Notes: a model not told the origin generated them from the sequence alone. A stretch of DNA of 64,000 bases from Frederiksenia canicola (GCF_011455495.1 NZ_CP015029.1:992740-1056739); one strand, 5' to 3'; positions 1 to 10,321 are shown, counted from the first letter of the stretch. Numbers and translations: made by a program.

Positions 1-73
1 GAATATTATACGAGTGTGCTTCGTGTCAATTAGGCTTTTTCATCGTGTTTAAACTCATATATAGGAGGGCACT

Positions 74-1492
74 ATGTCACATATCAATGAGGCAATGATT
101 CAACGTTTAGTTGAACATTTAGGTGGAAATGAAAACATTCAGAATGTCACAAATTGCATGACAAGGTTGCGTGTGAGTGTCCAACATCCAGACCTAGTTG
201 CTCAACAGCAACTAAAAGGCATTGAGGGAGTATTAGGAGTCGTCAATGCAGAAGAACAAATTCAAATTATTTTAGGTCCTGCTAAAGCCAATAAAGCGGC
301 TGAAATGATGAAGGCATATTTGCAACGCCATCCATCTTTAGCTCAAGTCTCACGAGCAAATAAGCAACAAATCAAAGCCCAACAAACGAATCCTATTCAA
401 CAATTTTTCGCAAAATTCGCTACGATTTTTACGCCTCTCATTTCAGGTTTTATTGCAGCGGGGCTTTTGCTTGGGATTGCCACTTTATTACAACAAATAT
501 TTGTCACTGGCGTTTCAGAACCAAATACAACTTTAGTCGCACTGATTAATTATATGAAAGTGTTTAGTAAGGGGTTATTTAGTTTTCTCAGTATTTTGAT
601 TGGTTACAATGCGGCTAAAGCTTTTGGTGGTTCAGGTGTCAATGGGGCAATCTTAGCGTCTTTCTTTATTCTGACTTACAACCCTGATGCGAAAGGCATT
701 TATTCAGGATTGAGTGACTTTTTCGGCTTAGCGATTGATCCAAGAGGCAATATTATTGGTGTGTTGATTGCCGCCATTGTGGGAGCAAAAGTAGAAAATT
801 GGGTCAGAAAATTTGTGCCAGACAACTTAGATATGGTGTTGACCTCCACTATTACGTTACTCATCATGGGTTGTTTTACTTTCTTGGTCATTATGCCTAT
901 TGGCGTAGTGCTATTTGATGGAATGTCTTGGTTATTTAACCATTTAAACGGCAATCCATTTGGCAGTGCAGTATTAGCTGGGCTATTCTTGATAGCCGTG
1001 ATGTTAGGTATTCACCAAGGTTTTGTTCCCGTTTATTTTGCATTAGTTGAAACGCAAGGATTTAATGCCCTTTTCCCAATTTTGGCAATGGCTGGTGCAG
1101 GGCAAGTTGGGGCAGCATTGGCATTGTATGTCAAAGCAAATAAAGGCTCGTTATTGCGTTCGCAAATTAAAGGGGCAATTATTCCTGGTTTCTTGGGGAT
1201 TGGTGAGCCTTTGATTTATGGTGTGACTTTACCACGAGTGAAACCATTTATTACTGCGTGTATCGGTGGGGCTGCAGGCGGTTTTACAATCGGGCTGATT
1301 GCTTATCTCGGCTTCCCAATGGGGTTAAATACCGTATTTGGCCCATCAGGTTTGTTGGCGGTGCCATTAATGACATCAAACAGCGGTATTTTCCCTGCAA
1401 TGGGCGTTTATCTATTTGGTACTCTCGTGGCGTATATTACGGGATTTGTCACTACTTACTTGTTTGCTACGAAGAACGTCGATTTAAGCTAA
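74..1492 (+). CDS. murP: PTS N-acetylmuramic acid transporter, EIIBC
   Basis: Inner-membrane permease that imports and phosphorylates N-acetylmuramic acid, giving MurNAc-6-phosphate for cell-wall sugar recycling. The EIIB domain (about residues 5-85) has the phosphocysteine Cys28 in NCMTRLRV. The EIIC domain (about 110-470) is hydrophobic and contains [10 protein letters not shown]. No EIIA domain is present, as in E. coli MurP, so phosphate must come from a separate EIIA (probably EIIA-Glc). From memory the length (472 aa) and sequence match E. coli MurP along the whole protein. The start has a strong site, AGGAGG, 6 bases before the ATG. The 73 bases upstream are too short to show murQ or murR. 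AmpG, also part of wall recycling, is encoded at 61.7 kb. High confidence. Confidence 0.93.
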   Translation: MSHINEAMIQRLVEHLGGNENIQNVTNCMTRLRVSVQHPDLVAQQQLKGIEGVLGVVNAEEQIQIILGPAKANKAAEMMKAYLQRHPSLAQVSRANKQQIKAQQTNPIQQFFAKFATIFTPLISGFIAAGLLLGIATLLQQIFVTGVSEPNTTLVALINYMKVFSKGLFSFLSILIGYNAAKAFGGSGVNGAILASFFILTYNPDAKGIYSGLSDFFGLAIDPRGNIIGVLIAAIVGAKVENWVRKFVPDNLDMVLTSTITLLIMGCFTFLVIMPIGVVLFDGMSWLFNHLNGNPFGSAVLAGLFLIAVMLGIHQGFVPVYFALVETQGFNALFPILAMAGAGQVGAALALYVKANKGSLLRSQIKGAIIPGFLGIGEPLIYGVTLPRVKPFITACIGGAAGGFTIGLIAYLGFPMGLNTVFGPSGLLAVPLMTSNSGIFPAMGVYLFGTLVAYITGFVTTYLFATKNVDLS

Positions 1493-1500
1493 ATCATTTG

Positions 1501-1538
1501 GCGGTCACATTTGCAAAAAATGGGGCAGAAGTGACCGC
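1501..1538. terminator. Inverted uptake-sequence pair between murP and ybaK
   Basis: GCGGTCAC (1501-1508) and GTGACCGC (1531-1538) form a dyad made of two inverted uptake-signal cores with TTTGCAAAA between. It lies between two convergent genes, where such dyads are thought to act as bidirectional terminators. The stem is seen directly; the terminator role is inferred. Confidence 0.5.
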
Positions 1539-1541
1539 TTG

Positions 1542-2015
1542 TTATTCACTGATCTCTGCAAAAGAGGCATTGAGTAATGTGGCTAAATCTTGTGGTGAGA
1601 GTGCAATGTCTAACCCCCGTTTGCCACCAGAAACATAAATTTGATCAAAGCCTTGAGCAGAGCTATCAATCAATGTGGGTAAGCGTTTCTTTTGCCCTAG
1701 AGGACTAATTCCACCTAGCAAATAACCTGTCGTTTTTTGTGCGATGTCTTTATCTGCCATTTCAGCTTTTTTCACTCCTAACGCTTGTGCGGCACGTTTT
1801 AAATTGAGCATCTTCGCAACAGGAATAACTGTAACGGCGAGCTTTTTTTGATCGCCATTTTCAGCAATGAGCAAGGTTTTAAACACCTGATTTGCCTCTA
1901 AATTCAGCTTTTCAACCGCTTCTAAGCCAAAATGGGTATTGTTTGGATCATGTTCATAAGGGTGAAGGCTAAAAGGTATTTTCTGTTTTTTGAGTAAGTT
2001 GATTGCTGGGGTCAT
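1542..2015 (-). CDS. ybaK: Cys-tRNA(Pro)/Cys-tRNA(Cys) deacylase YbaK
   Basis: Trans-editing factor that hydrolyses cysteine misattached to tRNA(Pro) in the cytoplasm. The 157-aa protein is a single YbaK/ProX domain with the conserved catalytic Lys46 in VFKTL and the late glycine-rich segments LLGGISPLG and VSGGKRG. Its length is that of the H. influenzae and E. coli proteins. It is convergent with murP, from which it is separated by an uptake-sequence dyad, and divergent from the usg-like gene at 2110. No sign of decay. Confidence 0.93.
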   Translation of the reverse strand: MTPAINLLKKQKIPFSLHPYEHDPNNTHFGLEAVEKLNLEANQVFKTLLIAENGDQKKLAVTVIPVAKMLNLKRAAQALGVKKAEMADKDIAQKTTGYLLGGISPLGQKKRLPTLIDSSAQGFDQIYVSGGKRGLDIALSPQDLATLLNASFAEISE

Positions 2016-2109
2016 GATGTATCCTTATATTTTTTCTTTTCGCATCATTAGGTAAAAAAGAGTAGAATTACCATAATTTTTACGCCTTATTTTGACAGAG
2101 AGAACGAAA

Positions 2110-3096
2110 ATGGCAAATTTCCATTTAGCAATTGCAGCTGATTTTTTACTTGCTGAAAAATTATTAGATGCTTTAGAACAATGTAATTTAGCAATTGATG
2201 CGATTTCCGCCGTGGAATTGGAGAGTTTTGGCGAAGAGCATAACTTGCGTTTTGGAGCAAAAGCCGTGCCTCAATTATCACTTGATGAAGTGGATTGGTC
2301 GCAGTTCAGCCACGTATTATTTGCGGGAAAAATGGCAAATGCAGAGCTGTTAGCGAAAGCCGTGCAAGCAGGTTGTATTGTGCTAGATCTTTACGGCATT
2401 ACGGCGTTAATTGGCAATGTGCCTGTGGTTGTGCCGAGTGTGAACAATGAAGCGGTTGCCCATGTTCGAGAACGCAATATCGTGGCGTTAGCTAACCCGC
2501 AAATCAGCCAGTTAGCGTTAGCCTTGAAGCCATTGTTAGATAAGCCATTACAGCAAATTTTTGTTTCATCTTTATTGCCATCAGCCTATTTCGGTGATGA
2601 GAAAGTGCGTGAGTTAGCAGGGCAAACCGCGCAGTTGCTTAACGGTATTCCATTAGATGATGAAAAGCCACGAGTGGCATTTGATGCCGTTCCTGCAAAT
2701 GTACAAGGTGACGAGGCAAGTTTGCCTTTTTCTCGAGCATTTGAGTTACAACTTGCAAAAGTTTTGCCGAATCTGACCGCTTGTGTCACCTTCCATTCTG
2801 TGCAAGTGCCCGTATTTTACGGTATTTCACAGATGATCAGCGTGCAGTCTGAATATCCGTTAGATACCCATGAAATGAGCCAGTTCTGGCAATCACAAGA
2901 GTGGATTGATTTCCACGAAAATGAGGTGATTACCGCAGTCAAAAATGGTGAGAATGAAGAGTCAAACGGATTGCAAATTAGCCAACTACTCGCAAAAAGC
3001 GATAACAGCGTACAATTCTGGAGTGTAGCAGATGAACAGTGTTTCAGCTTGGCGTTTCTGGCCGTTGAGTTGTTGAAAGACGTGTTGGAATACTGA
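2110..3096 (+). CDS. usg: Aspartate-semialdehyde dehydrogenase-like protein, Usg family
   Basis: Paralogue of aspartate-semialdehyde dehydrogenase of unknown function; in E. coli the homologue lies upstream of truA. The 328-aa protein has the overall ASADH layout: an N-terminal nucleotide-binding half and a dimerisation half with a conserved histidine-rich segment (TFHSVQVPVFYG). The catalytic cysteine region of true ASADH (GNPNCST-like) is replaced by PSVNNEA, so dehydrogenase activity is unlikely. I chose the ATG at 2110. An in-frame TTG at 2092 would add six residues but has no ribosome binding site. truA does not follow here; ung lies downstream in the opposite direction. Confidence 0.8.
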   Translation: MANFHLAIAADFLLAEKLLDALEQCNLAIDAISAVELESFGEEHNLRFGAKAVPQLSLDEVDWSQFSHVLFAGKMANAELLAKAVQAGCIVLDLYGITALIGNVPVVVPSVNNEAVAHVRERNIVALANPQISQLALALKPLLDKPLQQIFVSSLLPSAYFGDEKVRELAGQTAQLLNGIPLDDEKPRVAFDAVPANVQGDEASLPFSRAFELQLAKVLPNLTACVTFHSVQVPVFYGISQMISVQSEYPLDTHEMSQFWQSQEWIDFHENEVITAVKNGENEESNGLQISQLLAKSDNSVQFWSVADEQCFSLAFLAVELLKDVLEY

Positions 3097-3101
3097 TTAA
3101 A

Positions 3102-3128
3102 AATGCTTGAGTTATCTCAAGCATTTTT
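3102..3128. terminator. Terminator after usg (possibly bidirectional)
   Basis: A perfect 10-base stem AATGCTTGAG / CTCAAGCATT (3102-3111 and 3116-3125) with a TTAT loop is followed by a T run. It sits between the convergent usg and ung genes; A residues on the other side suggest it may also serve ung. Confidence 0.85.
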
Positions 3129-3130
3129 TG

Positions 3131-3799
3131 TTAGAGCGATAGGGGTAATTGCCAATTGATTTCGGTGAGATGATGTTGGCGTAAATACGCATTCGCTTTA
3201 GAAAAATGGCGACAACCAAAAAAACCTCGATGAGCCGAAAGAGGCGAAGGATGGGGGGCGGTTAGTACGCAATGGCGATTGCGATCGATAAATTGCCCTT
3301 TTTTCTGTGCATGGCTGCCCCAAAGCAGAAAAACTAAATGCTCACGGTGTTGATTCAATTGAGCAATCACTTTATCGGTAAACCTTTCCCAACCAATATT
3401 CGCATGTGAATGTGCTTTTCCTTGTTCAACCGTGAGCACCGTATTGAGCATCAAAACGCCCTGTTTTGCCCAGTCGATTAAATAACCATGTTGTGGAATT
3501 TGAAAGCCAACATCTTGGGACAGCTCTTTATACATATTGAGTAATGACGGCGGTGGAGCGATGTTGGGTTTAACCGAAAAGGAGAGACCATGGGCTTGAT
3601 TCGGGCCATGATAAGGATCTTGGCCTAAAATTACCACTTTCACTTGCTCAAATTCCGTTAATGAAAAAGCACTAAACACCTCATTCTGCGGAGGATAAAT
3701 GGTTTTCCCTGCCAGTCGTTCTTGATGAATGGTGTGCAAAATAGCTTGAAAATACGGTTGTGATTTTTCTTCTCCAATGGCCTCTTTCCAGGTTTTCAT
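3131..3799 (-). CDS. ung: Uracil-DNA glycosylase
   Basis: Family 1 uracil-DNA glycosylase, which removes uracil from DNA in base-excision repair. The 222-aa protein contains the water-activating motif GQDPYHG (catalytic Asp61) and the C-terminal [11 protein letters not shown] loop with catalytic His183. I chose the ATG at 3799 because AAGGA stands 6 bases upstream and the protein then starts [11 protein letters not shown] as in other family members; a longer reading from 3856 has no such support. It is divergent from grcA. Confidence 0.95.
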   Translation of the reverse strand: MKTWKEAIGEEKSQPYFQAILHTIHQERLAGKTIYPPQNEVFSAFSLTEFEQVKVVILGQDPYHGPNQAHGLSFSVKPNIAPPPSLLNMYKELSQDVGFQIPQHGYLIDWAKQGVLMLNTVLTVEQGKAHSHANIGWERFTDKVIAQLNQHREHLVFLLWGSHAQKKGQFIDRNRHCVLTAPHPSPLSAHRGFFGCRHFSKANAYLRQHHLTEINWQLPLSL

Positions 3800-3983
3800 A
3801 TCTATCCTTGTTAGCAATAGGTAAATTGACGGTTGTAAAATGTTAAAAGTGCTCAAAATTTGTTCTTTGAATGCAATTTAAACAAAAAATAAGCAACTTT
3901 TTCTCGCTTTTTCTTGATGAGTTGTTAGAATACTCAAAATTTTTTGAAACTTTAAACTTTTTTAATAATCTCAGGAGTTCCCC

Positions 3984-4367
3984 ATGATCAAAGGTATTCA
4001 AATCACTCAATCTGCTAATCATAACCTATTAAATTCATTTTGGTTATTAGATGAAGAGAAAAATGAAGCACGTTGCTTAGTTGCAAAAGGCGACTTCGCA
4101 GAAGACCAAGTGGTTGCAATTGATGCGTTAGGTGAAATTGCATACCGTGAAGTGCCAGTAAACGTTGCCCCAACAATTAAAGTGGAAGGCGGTCAGCACT
4201 TAAATGTGAACGTATTACGCCGTGAAACGTTGGAAGATGCGGTGAAAAACCCAGAAAAATACCCACAATTAACCATTCGCGTTTCTGGCTACGCCGTGCG
4301 TTTCAACTCATTAACACCAGAGCAACAACGTGATGTAATTACTCGTACTTTTACAGAAAGTTTATAA
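3984..4367 (+). CDS. grcA: Autonomous glycyl radical cofactor GrcA (YfiD)
   Basis: Small stand-in for the C-terminal glycyl-radical domain of pyruvate formate-lyase. It restores activity when oxygen has cleaved PflB. The 127-aa protein carries the radical site Gly102 in RVSGYAVRF, followed by the conserved [10 protein letters not shown] segment. The start has CAGGAG upstream. Pyruvate formate-lyase activating enzyme is encoded at the far end of this window (63.8 kb). FNR and ArcA control of the homologue is known in enteric bacteria; I found no convincing FNR palindrome in the 184-base upstream gap. Confidence 0.95.
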   Translation: MIKGIQITQSANHNLLNSFWLLDEEKNEARCLVAKGDFAEDQVVAIDALGEIAYREVPVNVAPTIKVEGGQHLNVNVLRRETLEDAVKNPEKYPQLTIRVSGYAVRFNSLTPEQQRDVITRTFTESL

Positions 4368-4381
4368 TTAGATTTAAAACT

Positions 4382-4410
4382 AAAAAGCACCTTCGGGTGC
4401 TTTTTTATTT
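4382..4410 (+). terminator. grcA terminator
   Basis: Ten-base stem AAAAAGCACC / GGTGCTTTTT with a TTCG tetraloop (4382-4405), followed by T residues, directly after grcA. Confidence 0.9.
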
Positions 4411-4454
4411 GCAAAATTATCTCAGGAACTGACCGCTTGTGGTCCACGGAATAT

Positions 4455-4481
4455 AAAAAAACCGAGCCATTTGGCTCGGTT
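4455..4481 (-). terminator. rpsO terminator
   Basis: Stem AACCGAGCC / GGCTCGGTT (4460-4468 and 4473-4481) with a run of A at 4455-4460, which reads as a T run on the minus strand. It lies just downstream of rpsO. Confidence 0.85.
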
Positions 4482-4495
4482 TTCTAAATTTGAAA

Positions 4496-4765
4496 TTAGC
4501 GACGTAAACCTAAACGTGCGATAGTTTCAGAATATTTAGCAAGATCAGTACGTTTTAAGTAGTCTAATAATTTACGACGGCGTGAAACCATACGTAATAA
4601 ACCACGACGACCGTGGTGATCTTTTTTGTGCTCTGCAAAGTGTGCTTGTAAGTGGTTGATTTGTGCAGTTAAAAGTGCGATTTGCACTTCTGAAGAACCA
4701 GTATCTTTTGCATCACGACCAAATTCAGCAACGATTTTTGCTTTTGCTTCTACGCTTAGAGACAT
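4496..4765 (-). CDS. rpsO: 30S ribosomal protein S15
   Basis: Primary 16S rRNA-binding protein of the small-subunit platform. The 89-aa sequence is a full-length S15, with the [13 protein letters not shown] and [21 protein letters not shown] segments typical of the family. AGGAG stands upstream of the ATG. Unlike E. coli, no pnp gene follows; a terminator and the convergent grcA lie downstream. Confidence 0.97.
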   Translation of the reverse strand: MSLSVEAKAKIVAEFGRDAKDTGSSEVQIALLTAQINHLQAHFAEHKKDHHGRRGLLRMVSRRRKLLDYLKRTDLAKYSETIARLGLRR

Positions 4766-4914
4766 TTTTTACTCCTAAAAGGTTGAGTGAATATTCATCA
4801 ATAGCCGATCTCTAATTCAGCTACGACACGAAGTTGCAAATTCTAAAGGTAAAGAGACGAGATTTCAATGCCTTTATCTTGCAAGCGGTCACTTTTGTGT
4901 GATTTTTTGCAAAT

Positions 4915-6231
4915 CTAGTGTTTATTTATTTGCCCTGTTGGTTGCAAATATTCCTCTTTGTTTGGATCAACGGTTTTTGCTTTGCGAATAATCGGTTCAA
5001 TGGTGGTACCTTGGGCGAGAATGGAGAACATCACCACAGAATAGGTCATCACTAGAATTAAATCTTTCACATCAATGTCATTCACATAGGCGGTTTTGGC
5101 TGGAATGGCTAACGCCATTGCTAATGCCAAACCACCACGCAAGCCGCCCCAAGTCATAATTTTCAATGTGTATGGGTTATATGTGCGGACACGTTGCAAG
5201 AGTTTAAACGGTAGCCATAAACTGGCATAGCGGCAAGCTAAGCAGATTGGAATTGCAGCGATCATCAAAATGATGCCGTAGATGTTGAAATCCACCAGTA
5301 ACAATGCAAAGCCGATTAAGAAGAACAGCAAGAAGTTTAAGAAGTGGTCGATCATTTCCCAGAAGTGATCAAGATAACGTTGACTTTGCTCTGAGAAGCC
5401 TGAATGGCGTGTCCAGTTGCCGATCATAATCCCTGAAACTACCATTGCTAATGCTCCTGAAACGTGTAACACGTTGTTCGCCAACATAAAGCCTGCGGTT
5501 GGAATAGTGAGGGTAAGCAAAATTTCCATACTACCGTCATCGGTGGATGAAATCAGTATATGGGCGATGAACCCGAGCACGAAGCCGAGTAAAATTCCGC
5601 CGATTGCCTCGTGTAAGAACAAGCCTAGAATGCTGGAAAAACTGGCTTCTTGCCCACCAAATGCCACCGCGAAAATAGTGATAAAGACCACCAAGCCCAC
5701 ACCATCGTTGAATAACGATTCGCCTTCCACTTGCATTGATAAGCGTTTTGGCGCCCGCAAGTTTTTGATAATGGCTAATACGGCGATGGGGTCCGTTGGT
5801 GAAATTAACGCACCAAACAGTAAGCAGTAGATGAAATCAATCGGCAAGCCGATGAGATTGCTGATGGCGTAAACGGCACCGCCGATAAAAAAGGTGGAGG
5901 TCGTTGTGGAGAATAATGCGAAAATGGTGATTTCCCATTTTTGATCTTTGAGAACTGGTAATTTGATGCCAAGTGATCCTGCAAAAAGTAAGAAACCTAA
6001 AATGCCATTTAATAAAAAGCTATTAAAATCAACTTGTTCCATCACGTCTTTAGCAACGCTGCCGATGTTAAACCAACCAAGCCAACCAAAGAAAAGAAGC
6101 AGTAATGATCCGACCATCGCTGAAGCAGTAATCGCAATAGTGGATTGGACTTTGTCGCTGATTTTGCTGGTGATAAAGCCAAGTAAAATCGACAACGCCG
6201 AGAGAAAACAGATATAGGCGTAAATTCCCAT
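4915..6231 (-). CDS. Na+/H+ antiporter, CPA1 family
   Basis: Inner-membrane cation/proton antiporter of 438 aa with about 12 predicted transmembrane segments. The family core is visible: ISPTDPIAV (Asp147) and EGESLFNDG with the ion-binding Asn-Asp pair at 175-176. The tail after residue 420 is hydrophilic. CPA1 antiporters exchange Na+ or K+ for H+ in pH and salt homeostasis; which ion is used here cannot be read from the sequence. It follows the Crp/Fnr-type regulator gene in the same direction with a gap of about 90 bases, so co-transcription is possible but unproven. Confidence 0.9.
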   Translation of the reverse strand: MGIYAYICFLSALSILLGFITSKISDKVQSTIAITASAMVGSLLLLFFGWLGWFNIGSVAKDVMEQVDFNSFLLNGILGFLLFAGSLGIKLPVLKDQKWEITIFALFSTTTSTFFIGGAVYAISNLIGLPIDFIYCLLFGALISPTDPIAVLAIIKNLRAPKRLSMQVEGESLFNDGVGLVVFITIFAVAFGGQEASFSSILGLFLHEAIGGILLGFVLGFIAHILISSTDDGSMEILLTLTIPTAGFMLANNVLHVSGALAMVVSGIMIGNWTRHSGFSEQSQRYLDHFWEMIDHFLNFLLFFLIGFALLLVDFNIYGIILMIAAIPICLACRYASLWLPFKLLQRVRTYNPYTLKIMTWGGLRGGLALAMALAIPAKTAYVNDIDVKDLILVMTYSVVMFSILAQGTTIEPIIRKAKTVDPNKEEYLQPTGQINKH

Positions 6232-6320
6232 AGGGCGTCCTTAGAATTGAAGTGTCACGAAAGTGGCGGATTATAAACTAATTTTTAGATGCCGTATAAA
6301 AATTCACATCATTTTAACGA

Positions 6321-6905
6321 CTACTTGTGTTTGTGAATCAGCACATCAGTTAGCAAGCCATTTCGTTTTAATTCGTTAGCAATGCGGATCGCAGTTTCAG
6401 TTTCGCAGCCTGCGTATTCAGCAATTTCACGATAAGTCCAATTATAATAGGGGAAGTGTTGGGTAAGAAAATAGATGCTGTCGATGACACGATCCAAGGT
6501 ACGTAGATAGGCACTTTTAGCGAGTCGTTGCTCTGCATCACGCAATTCGTTGGCGATTGTTTGCAGTAGCATCTTGCTGACGATGGGGTTTTCAAGGAAA
6601 AATTGATTGATGTCATCGGGTTTGATACGGATAATTTCCGCTTCAACCAACACTTTAGCATTACAGTGATATTGGCTATCACCAAATAGTGTTCGGTAGC
6701 CAAAATATTCACCTGTCTGGTACAACCTTACTAAGCTCTCTTTGCCGTTATCCAAAGTGTGATATAAGCCAACTAAACCGTTTTGAATGAAATAAAACTC
6801 CTTAGCGGTTTCTCCTTGTTTGTAAATGCTCATGCCTTTTGAAAGGGGATGGAGATGAGTGAGTTTACAGGCATTAAGCAGATCGGGGGTTAAATTCATT
6901 TCCAT
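6321..6905 (-). CDS. Crp/Fnr family transcriptional regulator
   Basis: Cytoplasmic one-component regulator of 194 aa. Residues about 20-120 form a cyclic-nucleotide-binding-type beta-roll (GLVGLYHTLDNGKESLV), followed by a dimerisation helix and a C-terminal helix-turn-helix near TYREIAEYAGCETETAIR. It lacks the N-terminal cysteine cluster of FNR and is not the canonical Crp. The ATG at 6905 was chosen because GGAGAG lies 5-8 bases upstream; the in-frame ATG at 6917 has no such site. It lies between a sulfatase gene and an antiporter gene, all on the same strand. An uptake-sequence dyad separates it from the sulfatase, so it may be its own unit. The ligand is unknown. Confidence 0.82.
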   Translation of the reverse strand: MEMNLTPDLLNACKLTHLHPLSKGMSIYKQGETAKEFYFIQNGLVGLYHTLDNGKESLVRLYQTGEYFGYRTLFGDSQYHCNAKVLVEAEIIRIKPDDINQFFLENPIVSKMLLQTIANELRDAEQRLAKSAYLRTLDRVIDSIYFLTQHFPYYNWTYREIAEYAGCETETAIRIANELKRNGLLTDVLIHKHK

Positions 6906-6973
6906 TGAACTCTCCATAATTATGTCAACGTGAGGCAGTATTCTAAGTATATTTGCAAAAAATTTGAAGAAAA

Positions 6974-7006
6974 TGACCGCTTGTGTCACTGACAAACAAG
7001 CGGTTA
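6974..7006. terminator. Uptake-sequence dyad after the first sulfatase
   Basis: ACCGCTTGT (6976-6984) and ACAAGCGGT (6996-7004) form a compact inverted pair with an 11-base loop, placed just downstream of the sulfatase gene that ends at 7036. A likely terminator of the symporter-sulfatase operon. Confidence 0.55.
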
Positions 7007-7035
7007 GTTTTTATCAAGATTTTGCAAATGCACAT

Positions 7036-8484
7036 TTAGATTTCATCAATGATCCGATACACCCAGTTTTCGAGAGGATCATTCAAGCGTTTCATCTCGG
7101 CACGCATTTCTTCTAACATCTCTTTTTTGATTTCACGATAGCGGTCGTCGTAGAACAAATTGTGCATTTCTTCAGGATCTTGGCGAATATCATAGAGTTC
7201 GCACAGATCCGTGGCATTAAACACTAATTTGTAATCTTTACGTCGCCACATTCGTTGCTCAAAATAGACAAAATGTCCTGCAAGCTGACCGAGCAAGCCT
7301 TTGCGGTCGTTCGGTTGATTCTGGCGGGTGATCGGCAGAATGGTTTCACCTTGGAAAGCTTCGGGCACTTTTTGCCCTGCGATGTCGAAAACGGTGGAGG
7401 TTAAATCGTGCAAATAGACCAAATTGTCGTCCACTTGATTGACGCGATCTGACTTCGGATCTTTGATAATCAACGGAATGTTGTAGGTGCTTTCAAACAT
7501 AAACTCACCTTTTTCAATCATTCGATGTGCTCCCATGGCATCGCCGTGGTCGGCAGTAGCAACAAGGAAGGTGTTATCGTACAGATTGTTTTCTTCTAAG
7601 AAGGTAAACAGCTCGCCGATAGCATCGTCGATCATTGTGATGTAGCCCCAGAATTTTGAGATCACTTCACGCCAACGCTCTTCGCTTGCTTCCCACATTC
7701 CCCACATTTTTGAAATGGTGCGAAAGTGATTTGGTTTATCTTCAAGCGGTTGGAAAAAGCTTTTATCTAGAACGATGTCTTTCGGATCGTACATTGAGTA
7801 GTAAGGCTCTGGCACAACGCATGGAGTATGTGGTCCCCAGAAGTTGATCCACGCAAAGAACGGTTTTCCCTCCGACAAAGATTCTGTGATGTAGCGTTTG
7901 GCTTCATCAATGATGAAATACTCAATAGTTTCTTCTCGCGTGCCAGACAATAAACCGCATAGCTCCTGCACTCGCAAATGGGGATTATCACCAAAGTAGG
8001 CTTTGCTTACCGTTGGGGCTTCGTACCCTTTTTCTTCTAACCACTCTTTATAGCGGTTTGAGTGTGTTGGTGGTTGGTTGAACACCAAATTTTTATATAC
8101 CCCACTACCTGGATAGCCATAACCGTCGAAATTATGCCCTTTAATGCCATAATCTTCAGGCACAGATTTAGTACCAACATGCCATTTACCCACTACATAA
8201 GCATTGTAGCCTTTCAAGTTGGCAATGTTTGGGGCAGTTTGGCTGATTTCGCCTGTGCCACCTTTTTCGCCATTTTTGATAATGCCGTGGCTAGACGGCA
8301 TTAACCCTGTGAACAGCGATGTGCGAGCGGGTCCACACACCGAAGCGGGCGTGAACGCATTATTGAAACGAATACCATCTTTCGCTAGTCGGTCTAAATT
8401 TGGGGTTTTCACTATCTGATGTCCATAAGTCCCCAACATATCCTTACGAACCTGATCTAACAGAATATAGATAATGTTATTCAT
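7036..8484 (-). CDS. Cytoplasmic sulfatase (formylglycine type, YidJ-like)
   Basis: Type I sulfatase of 482 aa that hydrolyses a sulfate ester. The formylglycine signature C-x-P-x-R is CGPAR, with Cys50 as the residue to be converted. An N-terminal metal-binding aspartate (Asp10), KWHVG and the late metal motif TADHGDAMGAH also fit. There is no signal peptide, so it should act in the cytoplasm. It starts 3 bases after the symporter gene, with AAAGG upstream, so both are in one operon; E. coli yidJ-yidK has the same pairing. Maturation could be done by the maturase at 52.3 kb. The substrate is unknown; the linked importer suggests a small sulfated solute. Confidence 0.9.
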   Translation of the reverse strand: MNNIIYILLDQVRKDMLGTYGHQIVKTPNLDRLAKDGIRFNNAFTPASVCGPARTSLFTGLMPSSHGIIKNGEKGGTGEISQTAPNIANLKGYNAYVVGKWHVGTKSVPEDYGIKGHNFDGYGYPGSGVYKNLVFNQPPTHSNRYKEWLEEKGYEAPTVSKAYFGDNPHLRVQELCGLLSGTREETIEYFIIDEAKRYITESLSEGKPFFAWINFWGPHTPCVVPEPYYSMYDPKDIVLDKSFFQPLEDKPNHFRTISKMWGMWEASEERWREVISKFWGYITMIDDAIGELFTFLEENNLYDNTFLVATADHGDAMGAHRMIEKGEFMFESTYNIPLIIKDPKSDRVNQVDDNLVYLHDLTSTVFDIAGQKVPEAFQGETILPITRQNQPNDRKGLLGQLAGHFVYFEQRMWRRKDYKLVFNATDLCELYDIRQDPEEMHNLFYDDRYREIKKEMLEEMRAEMKRLNDPLENWVYRIIDEI

Positions 8485-8487
8485 AAT

Positions 8488-10170
8488 TTACGCCTTTTGT
8501 TTACGACCTAATACCGCAATTATAATCACTTGTAGTACTGCCCATACACCTAAAATTAAGGTGGCGTTGCCTTCTGGTGAGGCTAAACCCAGCGGTGATA
8601 AAATGGCATAAAGTGTGACTAAACCTAATACTAAGGATGCAACGGTTACTTTTGCGTATTCCCAGTTAGTTAAATCCACATTAGCGTGGTTTACGGTGTT
8701 GTCTTCATACGGTGTTTCGCGTTTGAGGAATTGACCTAACACTAACATTAACACCACATCAAATACGAACAAGCACGCCATTACATACACAAAGTTCCAT
8801 TTTACTTGGAATACCCAAACGATGCAGAAGTAAAGGATAACGTGAGCAAGCAAGGCAATACGTGCAGCTAAACCAGATACGGTTTTGTTGAATAAGCCAA
8901 CGGCAAAGAGTGCCACGATAGGAATGTTCACAAAGCCTGCAAAACGTTTAGTGACAAGGAAGATACCGTCTGTACCGAACATCAATAACGGTGCAATAAT
9001 AATGGTTACCACCGCCATAACGGCAGAGACTTGTTTTGCAAAGCGAATGAGTTCCGTATCCGTACGTTCTTTTTTGCTGATGGATGGTAATAAGTCTTTA
9101 CAGAAAATAGTTGCTGCAGAGTTTAAGAATGAGTTGAAGGTACTCAATACTGCACCGAATAACGCTGCAACGAAGAAGCCTTGTAATGCGGTTGGCAGTA
9201 CTTTATTGACTAATTGTGGATAAGACGCATCAATTGGTTTTAAACCTTCTCCAAGAATATGGAAACTCAATAAACCCGGTAAATTAAGAATGATTGGAAG
9301 TAAAAGTAGGAATAATGCGGCAATTAAGATTCCTTTTTGGCCCGCCTTTAAATCTCTCGCACCTAAGGCACGTTGAACAATTGCTTGGTTGGTCGTCCAG
9401 TAGAAGAAGTTTACGATTAAAATTCCTGTAAACATAGCTGGCCAAGGTACTGCATCGGTAGCACTACCGATAGCATTGAACTTCTCAACATGTGTCGTGG
9501 TAATAATGTGGAACCCTTCGGAAATACTGCCGTTACCCAAATAGCTCAAGGCGAAAATGGGCACGAGCAACGCTCCGATTACCAACAACACGGCATTCCA
9601 AGTATCTGACACCGCAACTGCTTTCAATCCACCGAAAATCGCATAAATTGCTCCTACGATCCCGATAGTGATAACAGTATAAACAATGGCTTGACCGTAA
9701 CTTAAACCGAATAAAGTTTCTAAGTTAAACACTTTATTAAAGGCGATTGCCCCCGTATAAAGTGCGGTTGGAATCACGATAAAAAGATAGAAAATTAAGA
9801 AAAGTGTCGACATAATCAAGCGAGTTTGACGGTCAAAACGGTTTTCAAAAAATTCTGGAATAGTGGTATATCCGTTGCGGATATATTTTGGAAGTAGATA
9901 GAGAGCTAAGAAACAGAGCGGTATAACGGATTGAACTGTCCATGCAATAATTGAGAAGTTGCCTGCATAAGAGTTTGCATTCACTCCGATTAACTGTTCG
10001 GTAGAAAGTGAGGTAAGCACCATTGAGCAGCCGATGACAACGGCACTTAACCCACGTCCTGCCAAGAAATAGCCCTTAGAAGTTGTTAAATCATCGTTTC
10101 TGGTTTTATACCAAGAAACCCCTGCCACCAAGCCTGTGACGATTAAAAAACTGACTATGGTTAAAAACAT
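8488..10170 (-). CDS. Sodium/solute symporter, SSS family (YidK-like)
   Basis: Inner-membrane sodium-coupled transporter of 560 aa with about 14 transmembrane segments. Features include GYFLAGR near residue 35, LSTEQLIG, and the symporter signature region around [20 protein letters not shown]. From memory it aligns with E. coli YidK for most of its length. The start is strongly supported by GGGAGGA upstream. It is the first gene of an operon with the sulfatase, so it probably imports the sulfatase's substrate. A CRP-type palindrome lies about 155 bases upstream, in the region shared with the divergent TauE gene. Confidence 0.88.
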   Translation of the reverse strand: MFLTIVSFLIVTGLVAGVSWYKTRNDDLTTSKGYFLAGRGLSAVVIGCSMVLTSLSTEQLIGVNANSYAGNFSIIAWTVQSVIPLCFLALYLLPKYIRNGYTTIPEFFENRFDRQTRLIMSTLFLIFYLFIVIPTALYTGAIAFNKVFNLETLFGLSYGQAIVYTVITIGIVGAIYAIFGGLKAVAVSDTWNAVLLVIGALLVPIFALSYLGNGSISEGFHIITTTHVEKFNAIGSATDAVPWPAMFTGILIVNFFYWTTNQAIVQRALGARDLKAGQKGILIAALFLLLLPIILNLPGLLSFHILGEGLKPIDASYPQLVNKVLPTALQGFFVAALFGAVLSTFNSFLNSAATIFCKDLLPSISKKERTDTELIRFAKQVSAVMAVVTIIIAPLLMFGTDGIFLVTKRFAGFVNIPIVALFAVGLFNKTVSGLAARIALLAHVILYFCIVWVFQVKWNFVYVMACLFVFDVVLMLVLGQFLKRETPYEDNTVNHANVDLTNWEYAKVTVASLVLGLVTLYAILSPLGLASPEGNATLILGVWAVLQVIIIAVLGRKQKA

Positions 10171-10296
10171 ATAGTCCTCCCGTACGTTATCTATAATTCA
10201 TCTATCCTTGATTACTGCTAAACGCTCCTTATAAAGTCCTATTCTAAATAAACCACAATTAGAATGTTTTTAAGCATAGTATGATTATTTACTTTG

Positions 10297-10314
10297 TGAT
10301 TATGATAATAATCA
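10297..10314. promoter_or_regulatory. Inverted repeat, possible operator
   Basis: TGATTAT / ATAATCA (10297-10303 and 10308-10314) form a perfect 7-base inverted repeat with a 4-base centre in the divergent control region. The binding protein is unknown; the sequence is AT-rich, so chance is possible. Confidence 0.35.
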
Positions 10315-10321
10315 TAGAGTT

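Noticed and set aside
3857-3983. FNR box upstream of grcA
   Set aside because: TTGAT occurs at 3914, but the second half-site is too different (TGTTA) and its position relative to the best -10 does not fit.
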